Shown here: in pieces, positions 15,026 through 22,550 of the stretch
Layout: every line of letters begins with the position of its first letter
Numbering within the stretch: the stretch's first letter is position 1
Assembly (NCBI GenBank): GCA_026552855.1
Contig: JAPMTX010000151.1
Coordinates: 1 to 38,691, forward strand
Origin: Candidatus Methanoperedens sp.
GTDB taxonomy: Archaea > Halobacteriota > Methanosarcinia > Methanosarcinales > Methanoperedenaceae
Direction: 5' to 3'
DNA: 38,691 nt
Made by a program: the position numbers and the translations under genes
The notes under the pieces: generated by a model
Told to the model about the DNA's origin: nothing
The model's input: the letters and a program-made list of their open reading frames with translations, nothing else
The model's database searches: none

Positions 15026-15886
15026 ATGATGGGCTGCAAGAGAAATGGAAAACTGGAAGGAAAAGTAGCCCTTGTAACAGGGGGCTCACGGGGAATTGGA
15101 AGGGCGATTTCCCTGCGGATGGCAGAAGAAGGGGCTGATGTTGTTATAAACTACCAGACGACGCAGGAGCACGCTGAGAAGGTCTCAAAACTGATAGACC
15201 AGATGGGCGCTGCGGATGAGCTTGAGAAGTTATCTGAGAAGATAGGGCGGATGGATAACAAGGAACTGGCAAAGGAGATCGCAAAATCAATCGATAATAT
15301 CAGAAGACACTCCTACATATACAAGGCGAACGTCAGCAATATGGAGGAAGTGAACAGAATGCGGGATGAGGTCTTCAAAGAATTCGGCAAAGTGGATATA
15401 CTGATCAACAATGCAGGCATCGTACGGGATAAATCCTTTGTCAAAATGACCCCTGATATGTGGGACGATGTCCTATCCGTGAACCTGGATGGAGCCTTCT
15501 ACTGCACCAAAGCGTTCGTTGAGGGTATGCTTGAGCGCAAGTACGGAAGGATAATAAACATCTCCTCAGTCATCGGAAGGATGGGCAATTTCGGACAGGC
15601 GAACTATACTGCCTCAAAAGCAGGTATGATTGGTCTTACAAAAGCACTGGCGAAGGAATTCGCAGGCAGGGGTATAACTGTGAACGCAGTCGCACCCGGG
15701 TTCATTGATACGGATATGGTCAAATCCGTTTCCGACGAAATATTGAAGGGTATTCTCTCCAGGATACCCCTGGGAAGGCTGGGGAGAGCCTCCGAGGTTG
15801 CAGGGACTGTGGCTTATCTTGCCTGCGAAGATGGCGATTATATAACAGGTCAGGTCATAGATATCAACGGGGGACTCTACATCTGA
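15026..15886 (+). CDS. phaB: SDR acetoacetyl-CoA reductase with helical insertion, likely NADPH-type
   Basis: The product has 286 residues, about 40 longer than its operon paralogue. TGGSRGIG (18-25) has the Arg typical of NADPH enzymes, and no Asp ends the second strand (VVINYQ). The catalytic residues are Ser181, Tyr194 and Lys198. A charged, helical insertion of about 30-35 residues (about 58-95) lies between the second helix and third strand, beside the cofactor pocket, where FabG has only a short helix. It may mediate contact with another enzyme, perhaps the npdG product, or oligomer formation. It probably makes (R)-3-hydroxybutyryl-CoA. Tandem ATGs at 15026 and 15029 are equivalent starts. 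The stop overlaps the npdG start. Confidence 0.88.
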   Translation: MMGCKRNGKLEGKVALVTGGSRGIGRAISLRMAEEGADVVINYQTTQEHAEKVSKLIDQMGAADELEKLSEKIGRMDNKELAKEIAKSIDNIRRHSYIYKANVSNMEEVNRMRDEVFKEFGKVDILINNAGIVRDKSFVKMTPDMWDDVLSVNLDGAFYCTKAFVEGMLERKYGRIINISSVIGRMGNFGQANYTASKAGMIGLTKALAKEFAGRGITVNAVAPGFIDTDMVKSVSDEILKGILSRIPLGRLGRASEVAGTVAYLACEDGDYITGQVIDINGGLYI

Positions 15887-16533
15887 GAATAGCTATCCTC
15901 GGCGGAACAGGTAAGATAGGGGAGGGGCTGGCTTACAGGTGGTCCAGGGATCATGAGATATATATCGGCTCAAGGGATGTGGATAAAGCGAAAAAGGCTG
16001 CAGACGAGTATGCATGCGAACTCACCGACCGCGGCATGAAGTGCCGCATCGAGGGAATGAGCAATAAGGACGCTGCGGCGAAAGCGGATGTTATTGTGCT
16101 CTCAGTCCCTTACGATGCCGCTCTTGAACTTGTTGAGTGCCTGTGCCCTGTCCTTAAGAACCAGATAGTCATCTCTGTCGTGGTGCCCATGAAAAAGGGA
16201 AAGAGCTTTGAATATTCCCCTCCCAGCGACGGGTGCGCAGCACTGCGTATCCAGCATCTTGTGCCGGGTGTAAAAGTGGTCTCAGCTTATCATAACCTCT
16301 CCTACCGCAAGTTAGCCGACATGGATAAGGTGATAGAGGGCGACGTGGTGATATGCGGCGACGACGCTGCTGCGAAGCGAGCGGTGATGGACCTGACACG
16401 GGAGATAAAAAGCGTCCGACCTCTTGACGGCGGAGCGCTTTGCGAGTCGCATATGATTGAGTCGCTCACGCCTTTCCTGATAAATATGGCTATGAGGAAC
16501 GGGTTATCAGATCTTGGCGTGAAGTTTGTATAA
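15883..16533 (+). CDS. npdG: NADPH-dependent F420 reductase (F420H2:NADP+ oxidoreductase)
   Basis: The product has 216 residues when read from the CTG at 15883. The essential N-terminal Rossmann motif LRIAILGGTGKIGEGLA is coded only upstream of the first in-frame ATG-like start (GTG at 15979), so the true start must be upstream. CTG (15883-15885) overlaps the phaB TGA and has a GGGGG ribosome site nine bases before it. IGSRD binds the NADP phosphate. The enzyme passes hydride between F420H2 and NADP+. In this operon it would make NADPH from methane-oxidation F420H2 for acetoacetyl-CoA reduction. CTG initiation is rare, and a sequencing error replacing ATG is the alternative. Confidence 0.9.
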   Translation: MRIAILGGTGKIGEGLAYRWSRDHEIYIGSRDVDKAKKAADEYACELTDRGMKCRIEGMSNKDAAAKADVIVLSVPYDAALELVECLCPVLKNQIVISVVVPMKKGKSFEYSPPSDGCAALRIQHLVPGVKVVSAYHNLSYRKLADMDKVIEGDVVICGDDAAAKRAVMDLTREIKSVRPLDGGALCESHMIESLTPFLINMAMRNGLSDLGVKFV

Positions 16534-16596
16534 TTTCGTTTTAATTAAACTATTTATTCTTTAATGTCATTTACTTGATGGTATTGAGAGGTCATA

Positions 16597-17559
16597 ATGA
16601 TAAAAAGTCTGGAAGTTAAAAACTTCAAGTCTATAAAACATTTGAAACTTGATTGCAAAAGGGTGAATGTTTTTATAGGGAAACCAAATACTGGAAAGTC
16701 GAATATATTGGAGAGCGTGGGGATTTTTTCGACTCCGTATGGTGATCTTAAAAGGTTTGTCCGGTTTGAGCATATGGACAATCTATTCTATGACCAGAAT
16801 CTGGAAGAGAGAATAGAAATAAAAGCAGATGATAACTATTGCGAAATAAAATTTGAAAATGGGCAGTTTATAGGAAAAGGTGGAGATAAAGAGAAAAAGG
16901 TCTTCAATTTTAATTTTGATTTTAATTTTGAAGGAAAAGGTAGTGCAGGGGCTTCAAGTACGTCTCCTTTCAAGTTTTATAGGTTCTCAATAAGGGGTAC
17001 GTTTCCAAAACGGGAATCCGCGTATCTTTTACCTCCAAAAGGGGATAACCTTCTATCAATTCTATTAACAAATAAGGCTTTAAGAAAATCGGTAGCTGAT
17101 TTATTCACTGAGTTTGGATTACGGATAGTTTTAAAACCCCAGGAAACCAAAATAGAAGTCCAAAAAGAAGTGGATGACGTAATAATCTCTTATCCCTACT
17201 CTTTAGTTTCCGATACCCTACAAAGAGTTGTCTTCCATCTCGCAGCGATAGAAACAAACAAAGATTCAATAATTATTTTTGAAGAGCCTGAAGCCCATGC
17301 TTTCCCTTATTACACCAAATTCCTTGCAGAAAGAATAGCTCTTGATAAGACAAATCAGTATTTTATCGCTACGCATAACCCCTATATCCTCTCACCAATT
17401 TTAGAAAAAGCGCCTAAAGAGGAAATTGGTATATTCATAACTTATTTTGAAGACTATCAAACCAAGGTTAGAGCAATCAAGGAAGATGAGATGCCTGAAA
17501 TACTCGATCTTGACACCAATATCTTCTTTAACCTTGACCGATTCCTGGAACAAAAATGA
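16597..17559 (+). CDS. OLD/AAA15-like ATPase, possible defence component
   Basis: This 320-residue ABC/SMC-like ATPase has an N-terminal strand (MIKSLEVKNFKSIKHLKL) typical of RecF/OLD/AAA15, Walker A GKPNTGKS (28-35), a middle region of low similarity, a Walker B-like IIIFEEPEAHAF (E229-E230), and the H-loop ATHNP. No nuclease domain is present in the same chain. The following gene overlaps by 4 bp (ATGA) and encodes a Toprim-like protein. The pair recalls OLD nucleases or the AriA-AriB (PARIS) anti-phage system, split and much reduced. The gene is more AT-rich than the neighbouring PHA operon, consistent with transfer. Confidence 0.75.
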   Translation: MIKSLEVKNFKSIKHLKLDCKRVNVFIGKPNTGKSNILESVGIFSTPYGDLKRFVRFEHMDNLFYDQNLEERIEIKADDNYCEIKFENGQFIGKGGDKEKKVFNFNFDFNFEGKGSAGASSTSPFKFYRFSIRGTFPKRESAYLLPPKGDNLLSILLTNKALRKSVADLFTEFGLRIVLKPQETKIEVQKEVDDVIISYPYSLVSDTLQRVVFHLAAIETNKDSIIIFEEPEAHAFPYYTKFLAERIALDKTNQYFIATHNPYILSPILEKAPKEEIGIFITYFEDYQTKVRAIKEDEMPEILDLDTNIFFNLDRFLEQK

Positions 17560-17960
17560 TATACCTTGAATGTTACACTGATAAAGCCTTAGTTATGGCT
17601 CTTGGTATCCATAAAAAAGAGATATACCACTCAGGCAGTAAAGGGAATGTTTGCAGGAATCTGGCGAAGAACAGCAGGGCCAGGGGACTGGTGGACGAAG
17701 ACCCTTCCAGCGCACAGCCGGGCTATATCGGGAAACTGAGACTTCTATCCCTTGAGCATGAGATCAAGCTCATGCATGATGAGAAGAGCAGGAATTATCT
17801 GATTGTGCTGTGTCCAAGACTTGAGGATTGGGTACTGAAAGCGGCTAAAGAGGTAAAAGTGGATGTTGAGGACTATGGATTGCCGGATGATGCCGAGGAA
17901 TTGCACAGGATTATAAATATAAACCCTAAAAAATTCTGCCATCTTGTCGGGGATATATAA
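17556..17960 (+). CDS. Small Toprim-like protein paired with the ATPase
   Basis: The product has 134 residues. The N-terminus IYLECYTDKALVMALG has the Glu5 and spacing of a Toprim first strand, and LVDEDPSS gives D47-x-D49 as the metal-binding DxD. A third acidic patch, RLEDWVLKAA, follows. This is far shorter than PARIS AriB (DUF4435) or OLD C-terminal nucleases. The 4-bp overlap with the ATPase gene argues for a complex. It may be a minimal Toprim nuclease or a nucleotide-sensing partner. The Toprim assignment is by motif only. Confidence 0.55.
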   Translation: MIYLECYTDKALVMALGIHKKEIYHSGSKGNVCRNLAKNSRARGLVDEDPSSAQPGYIGKLRLLSLEHEIKLMHDEKSRNYLIVLCPRLEDWVLKAAKEVKVDVEDYGLPDDAEELHRIININPKKFCHLVGDI

Positions 17961-17999
17961 AAGGGAAAAAGTAAGATGCTAAAGAGCTTGGAGATGCTG

Positions 18000-18587
18000 T
18001 TAAAAGCCCGTAAATCTTGAAACCACCAGCGGCGTCACGTAGGACTCAATGGCAGCAGCCACGAGGAGCAGGGGAACGACCCATCTTATATAAAACCACA
18101 TACCCTGTATAAGTTCCTGCGTTATATCTATCCTCATGCCTTTTAAGAGCAGGTACATCGCATGCCCCAGCCGAAGACCGATACCCACGCTTATCAACAC
18201 CATTGGAAGTTCGATGATGCCGTGAGGCAGAAGTGCTGCAACAACAAAAAGGACTCCCTGCTGCCTTGAGACTATTTCCGCCAGCATGCCCAGGACAAGC
18301 CCGTTCGATGCCGCAATGATGAACGGGACGATGCAGAAGATTATACCCAGTACAAGAGCCATCAGGCTGTTGCGTACATTATTCTTGAAGATCTCAAGCA
18401 TCCTCTCGAACGGATCAAGCGTCGTAATCCTGCTGAATGCTTCCTTTAACATCTGAAACAATCCCTCAGACGCCTGCGGATTCAGTGCAGAGACCAGTAC
18501 ACCGATGAGCAGCGAAAAAACGAAAATACCAGCAGATGCAAGGATGTATTTCCTCAAAGAATAGATATATTCCAGATCTTTTTGCAC
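18000..18587 (-). CDS. SpoIIM-like (stage II sporulation protein M / DUF95) membrane protein
   Basis: The product has 195 residues with about five hydrophobic helices. The characteristic SpoIIM core is visible: NNVRNSLMALVLGIIFCIVP, then LPHGIIELPMVLIS, then a C-terminal VVPLLLVAAAIES. Archaea do not sporulate; these proteins are probably membrane remodelling or transport factors of unknown function. It starts with GTG directly after the TAA of the DUF63 gene (zero spacing), so the two are co-translated. It converges on the ATPase pair. Confidence 0.85.
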   Translation of the reverse strand: MQKDLEYIYSLRKYILASAGIFVFSLLIGVLVSALNPQASEGLFQMLKEAFSRITTLDPFERMLEIFKNNVRNSLMALVLGIIFCIVPFIIAASNGLVLGMLAEIVSRQQGVLFVVAALLPHGIIELPMVLISVGIGLRLGHAMYLLLKGMRIDITQELIQGMWFYIRWVVPLLLVAAAIESYVTPLVVSRFTGF

Positions 18588-19448
18588 TTATACCCCCATC
18601 AACAGCCGCAGGGTGTTTCGAGTTGCAGGCGAAAGCCCCAGCACTAATATGGCTAGTTTCATCAGATTTATAAGTTTCCTTTCTTTTTCGATATCGAACT
18701 TGTTATCCAGCATGTACAGCACAGGTATGAATACAAGGAGCTTCAAGGGGTACATCACGAACGAGGGATGGTTTGTAAAATTGCCTGCAAAATCAATAAA
18801 AAACGTAGGAACCACGTGCTTCTCATAATACCCGAGCCAGTCCATACCGATAAAGGTAGAAGAGGCATCGAGCATATGGGTGAGCAGTATAGATATGTTG
18901 AGCCTGTTCGTAAGAAGTGTAAAATCGAGCATCCTGGATATCGAGTAGATAATGCCAGTTGAAATCACGCCCAGCGTTAATATGGCTGCCGCAGGGACAG
19001 GGTTCTTTATTTGGTCTACTGAAAGCAGGATTGCCAGGTTTATTAGTGTCCACGCCACTCCCGCATAGCCGAACAAGGTATGGTAGTCTTTGATTACTCC
19101 CTTCCTCTGGAGGGTAACAGCGAGAGTAAGCAATGTTATAGTAACTGCGAACATGAGGAAATAGATAACCGGCGTCACAAAGAGATACCGCAGCGGAGGA
19201 GTGAATACATTTGAATCTTCAAGCACGCGCAGGACAGAGCCTGCAAGCACATAAGGCGTTACTGCGACTATGAACCGTGTATCTATCTCCACGTCAAGCT
19301 TCTCAAGCAGCCTCAGGACGCCGAAAATGCTAACGCCAAGTAGTATTGCATAGGTAACTGTATCCACCGGGTTATAGGACGTATCATTGACTATGCCGCT
19401 AATGTAATACTTATATATATACTGCCAGAGTGTATCTATAATACTCAT
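18588..19448 (-). CDS. DUF63 family membrane protein
   Basis: This 286-residue polytopic protein has about seven or eight hydrophobic segments. Its N-terminal '[20 protein letters not shown]' and middle '[22 protein letters not shown]' blocks match my memory of the archaeal DUF63 family, whose function is not known. The His/Asp/Glu in HMLDASST...YEKH may form a site in the membrane. Its ATG (19446-19448) lies only 11 bp from the divergent egsA ATG. Its own TATA-like TTTTTATAA appears inside the egsA coding sequence near 19478-19487. Confidence 0.85.
   Translation of the reverse strand: MSIIDTLWQYIYKYYISGIVNDTSYNPVDTVTYAILLGVSIFGVLRLLEKLDVEIDTRFIVAVTPYVLAGSVLRVLEDSNVFTPPLRYLFVTPVIYFLMFAVTITLLTLAVTLQRKGVIKDYHTLFGYAGVAWTLINLAILLSVDQIKNPVPAAAILTLGVISTGIIYSISRMLDFTLLTNRLNISILLTHMLDASSTFIGMDWLGYYEKHVVPTFFIDFAGNFTNHPSFVMYPLKLLVFIPVLYMLDNKFDIEKERKLINLMKLAILVLGLSPATRNTLRLLMGV
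19411..19420 (+). promoter_or_regulatory. TATA box of egsA inside the DUF63 coding sequence
   Basis: TTATATATAT is centred about 45 bp upstream of the egsA ATG and within the first 40 bp of the divergent DUF63 gene. With only 11 bp between the start codons, both promoters must overlap coding sequence. Confidence 0.45.
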
Positions 19449-19459
19449 ATCGAGACCCT

Positions 19460-20524
19460 ATGAAAAATAAAGATAGTTATAAAAACAAAGGGATGCAGCT
19501 CCCCAGGAATGTTGTAGTAGGTCATGGTGTGATCAATGACACTGGTAAGGTATGTAAAGACCTTAAGCTTAATGGGAGCGCCCTTATAGTTGCGGGCGAA
19601 TCAACAATTAAGGCGGCGGGAAAGACGGTAGAAGTTTGCCTTGAGGACTGCGGCTTTGATGTGGATGCCGTTATCATAAAAGATCCCACCATCGATGAAG
19701 TCAAGAAAGTTGAGAACAGAGCGGTCGAGACAGGAGCCTCGTTCCTGCTGGGCGTGGGCGGCGGGAAGTCCATTGATATTGCCAAGCTCGCATCCATGCA
19801 CCTTGACCTGCCGTTCATAAGCGTACCCACGGCTGCATCGCATGACGGTATAGTTTCATCCCGCGCCTCCATCCGTGAGAACAATGTAACCGTATCAGAG
19901 GCAGCATCAACCCCGATAGCAGTCATTGCAGATACTGCCATAATAGCCGCAGCGCCTTACAGGCTTCTGGCTGCGGGATGCGGCGATATCATCTCCAACT
20001 ATACAGCGGTGCGGGACTGGGAACTGGCGTACAGGCTGCGCAACGAGCCTTTCAGCGAGTACGCATCTATTATCTCAAAGATGACCGCAAAGATATTGAT
20101 AGAATCAGCCGAGTCAATAAGACCCGGCATTGAGGAATCAGCCTGGACTGTGATGAAAGCGCTTGTAGCAAGTGGCGTGGCTATGAGCATTGCAGGCTCA
20201 TCGCGCCCTGCAAGCGGCTCAGAGCACAAATTCAGCCATGCGCTGGATGAGATAGCGCCGAAACCTGCCCTGCACGGCGAGCAGTGCGGCGTGGGGACGA
20301 TAATGATGATGTACCTGCACGGCGGCAACTGGCAGGAGATACGCTGCGCTCTAAAAGCGATCGGTGCGCCTGCATGCGCCTCTGAGCTGGGAATAAAGGA
20401 AGAGTATATTATCCAGGCGCTCCTTCATGCGCATGAAATCAGACCTGAGAGATACACTGTACTCGGAACAGGGCTGACGCGTGAAGCAGCAGAAAAGGTT
20501 GCAAGGATAACAAAAGTAATTTGA
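19460..20524 (+). CDS. egsA: sn-glycerol-1-phosphate dehydrogenase [NAD(P)+]
   Basis: This 354-residue enzyme makes the archaeal lipid backbone sn-glycerol-1-phosphate from dihydroxyacetone phosphate. It begins with [13 protein letters not shown] (from residue 12), followed by nucleotide-binding GVGGGKSID (98-106), PTAASHDG and a Zn-site region (Asp176 in GCGDIISN; His in [10 protein letters not shown] and LHGEQCG). This is the Fe-ADH-like fold of the EgsA/AraM family. The ATG at 19493 is an alternative start, but 19460 gives a normal family length. It is an essential archaeal marker gene and is divergent from DUF63. Confidence 0.96.
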   Translation: MKNKDSYKNKGMQLPRNVVVGHGVINDTGKVCKDLKLNGSALIVAGESTIKAAGKTVEVCLEDCGFDVDAVIIKDPTIDEVKKVENRAVETGASFLLGVGGGKSIDIAKLASMHLDLPFISVPTAASHDGIVSSRASIRENNVTVSEAASTPIAVIADTAIIAAAPYRLLAAGCGDIISNYTAVRDWELAYRLRNEPFSEYASIISKMTAKILIESAESIRPGIEESAWTVMKALVASGVAMSIAGSSRPASGSEHKFSHALDEIAPKPALHGEQCGVGTIMMMYLHGGNWQEIRCALKAIGAPACASELGIKEEYIIQALLHAHEIRPERYTVLGTGLTREAAEKVARITKVI

Positions 20525-20534
20525 TAATTATATA

Positions 20535-20554
20535 AGCCCCCGTATTTCGGGGCT
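20535..20554 (+). terminator. GC-rich hairpin between egsA and the UPF0179 gene
   Basis: The arms AGCCCC (20535-20540) and GGGGCT (20549-20554) flank an 8-nt loop just after the egsA stop. The A-rich stretch behind it (TAAAATAAAA, about 20557-20566) may be the TATA region of the next gene. The hairpin is therefore either an egsA terminator or an operator for UPF0179. Confidence 0.4.
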
Positions 20555-20580
20555 GATAAAATAAAAACCAGGTGAATTAT

Positions 20581-21051
20581 ATGGAAGAATCGGATGTAAT
20601 AATAACGTTAATAGGAACAAAGTTAGCTAAAGTAGGGAATGAGTTCATTTTTAAGGGGGCTGCTAAAGACTGCGAAGCCTGTAAACTTAATAAAACGTGC
20701 CTTACGCTGAATATAGGCAGCAAATATAAAATAACCAGCATCAGGAACGGGGGGAGACTTGAGTGCTCCATACACGATTCCGGCATCTGCGCAGTGGAAG
20801 TCGTGGAAACCCCGATAGTTATTGCAATTGAGGCAAGAAAGGCCATCAAAGGCTCAAAGATAGTGTTCGAACCCATAATATGTAAGCTCTCAAGCTGCGA
20901 GAATTACAGGATATGCCGCCCTGCCGGGCTCGCACCGGGCGATAAGTTCACAATAGTGAACGTGATAGGCGATACCTCCGGCGCCTGCGAACGGGGCTAC
21001 CTGTTAAAAGTGGCTGAGGTGAAGAGGAATGACAGATCAAGATCAGAATAG
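20581..21051 (+). CDS. UPF0179 family protein
   Basis: The product has 156 residues from the ATG at 20581, preceded by AGGTGA; the upstream GTG is part of that ribosome site. It shows the family's cysteine pairs: CEACKLNKTC (10 residues), SIHDSGIC, and CKLSSCENYRIC, which probably bind zinc or an Fe-S cluster. UPF0179 is restricted to euryarchaea and has no established function. It overlaps the next gene by 23 bp, followed by hisD and polC, so a four-gene operon is likely. Confidence 0.88.
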   Translation: MEESDVIITLIGTKLAKVGNEFIFKGAAKDCEACKLNKTCLTLNIGSKYKITSIRNGGRLECSIHDSGICAVEVVETPIVIAIEARKAIKGSKIVFEPIICKLSSCENYRICRPAGLAPGDKFTIVNVIGDTSGACERGYLLKVAEVKRNDRSRSE

Positions 21052-21268
21052 GTGCATGGATTGCAAGGCTCCACTGACAATTAAAAACAGGTACCCTGTA
21101 TATTCATCTCATCTTGCGGTCATCGGGTACAGGTGCGCAGACTGCCGCGAAAAGAACAAATCCCCTGAAGCGAAAAAACGAGAGGAAGAGATAAGCAGGC
21201 TCACGAAAGATGTGCCCAGGCAAGAGAATATCAAGCATAACTTACTGAAGACATTAGAGAATAAGTAA
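21029..21268 (+). CDS. Small zinc-ribbon-like protein
   Basis: The product has 79 residues. CMDC (9-12) and CADC (about 36-39) form a single zinc ribbon, followed by a charged helical tail. The start overlaps the end of the UPF0179 gene by 23 bp, and the stop overlaps the hisD start (TAATG), which supports a real, coupled gene. No precise family is recognised. A nucleic-acid or protein-binding adaptor is possible. Confidence 0.65.
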   Translation: MTDQDQNRCMDCKAPLTIKNRYPVYSSHLAVIGYRCADCREKNKSPEAKKREEEISRLTKDVPRQENIKHNLLKTLENK

Positions 21269-22527
21269 TGTTAATCAAGCCGATTTCTGAGCTCACTGAA
21301 CAGGAGACTTCCCGGCTGCTGGACCGCAGTGCCGGGCTGCAGGATGTGATGGATTCGGTAAACCCCATACTTGAAGAAGTTAAGAGAAATGGGGATGCGG
21401 CACTGCGCAAATACACTCTGCAGTTTGACAGGGCGAGCATAGAGAAGATCGAAGTCTCTCATAAGGAAATCCATGAGGCGCTTTTTTCACTGGATAAGAA
21501 CCTCATCTCTCATCTTAAAAAAGCTGCCTCAAATATCCGCGCTTTCCATGAGGCGCAGACCCAAAAAGACTGGATAAAGGAGTTCACGCCTGGAATCAGG
21601 CTCGGTCAGCGCATCACTCCTCTTGAGACCGTAGGCGCCTACGTCCCCGGCGGAAGGGCTTCTTATCCCAGCACAGCCCTGATGACTGTAATTCCCGCAA
21701 AAGTGGCAGGCGTAAGTCAGGTCATCGTATGCACCCCGCCAAAGCCTGACGGGACGGTGAACCCTCTTACGCTTGCAGCCGCCCATATAGCAGGCGCAGA
21801 CAGGGTGTTCCGCATCGGCGGCGTGCAGGCGGTAGCGGCTATGGCTTACGGTACCAGGACAGTACCGAAGGTTGATAAGATAGTCGGACCGGGCAACGTG
21901 TACGTTACAGCGGCGAAAATGGCATGCGGGACTGCTATCGATTTCCCGGCAGGTCCAAGCGAGGTGCTTATAATAGCCGACGGCTCAGCGAGGGCTGATT
22001 TCATTGCATCAGACATGGTTGCCCAGGCTGAGCATGACCCGAACGCTGTATCCGTCCTCGTGACGCCATCAGAGGAACTCGCAGAGAGGGTTAAGCGGGA
22101 GATTGAACTGCAATTAAAGAACGAGGCGAGGCTTGAAATTATCAAGAAATCACTTGAGAATGCCGCGATACTCACTGGCAGCCTTGATGAATGTATCGAG
22201 TTCTCCAATAAATTCGCGCCCGAGCATCTTGAGATAATGACTGAGCAGGATATCCTCGGAAGGATAAAGCATGCAGGGTCGATATTTATCGGCTCCTACG
22301 CGCCAGTATCAGCAGGGGATTATGCCTCAGGCACGAACCACGTGCTTCCTACAGCCGGGTATGCGCGTATGTTATCGGGTCTGAATACGGATTATTTCGT
22401 GACGAAATCAAGCGTGCAGATAATCGAGAAGAAGGGGCTTGAGAGCATAGGTGAGACTGTTATCGGACTGGCTGAGGCTGAGGGGCTTTCTGCTCATGCG
22501 AACGCTGTAAGGATACGGAAAAAATAA
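21268..22527 (+). CDS. hisD: Histidinol dehydrogenase
   Basis: This 419-residue, full-length HisD catalyses the two NAD-dependent oxidations of histidinol to histidine. Conserved blocks are [56 protein letters not shown] and FAPEHLEIM (catalytic Glu/His). The ATG shares a base with the previous stop (TAATG). It is separated from other his genes and lies in an informational/unknown operon ending in polC, an arrangement not explained by pathway. Confidence 0.96.
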   Translation: MLIKPISELTEQETSRLLDRSAGLQDVMDSVNPILEEVKRNGDAALRKYTLQFDRASIEKIEVSHKEIHEALFSLDKNLISHLKKAASNIRAFHEAQTQKDWIKEFTPGIRLGQRITPLETVGAYVPGGRASYPSTALMTVIPAKVAGVSQVIVCTPPKPDGTVNPLTLAAAHIAGADRVFRIGGVQAVAAMAYGTRTVPKVDKIVGPGNVYVTAAKMACGTAIDFPAGPSEVLIIADGSARADFIASDMVAQAEHDPNAVSVLVTPSEELAERVKREIELQLKNEARLEIIKKSLENAAILTGSLDECIEFSNKFAPEHLEIMTEQDILGRIKHAGSIFIGSYAPVSAGDYASGTNHVLPTAGYARMLSGLNTDYFVTKSSVQIIEKKGLESIGETVIGLAEAEGLSAHANAVRIRKK

Positions 22528-22550
22528 TAAAGAAAAAAGGAGACTGATAA

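Noticed and set aside
15979-16533. Taking the GTG at 15979 as the npdG start
   Set aside because: It would delete the GGTGKIGEG dinucleotide-binding loop, which is coded in frame immediately upstream and is essential to the family.
16597-17960. Calling the ATPase/Toprim-like pair a true PARIS system
   Set aside because: The second protein is less than half the usual AriB length and the match rests on a few acidic residues, so only 'OLD/PARIS-like' is supported.
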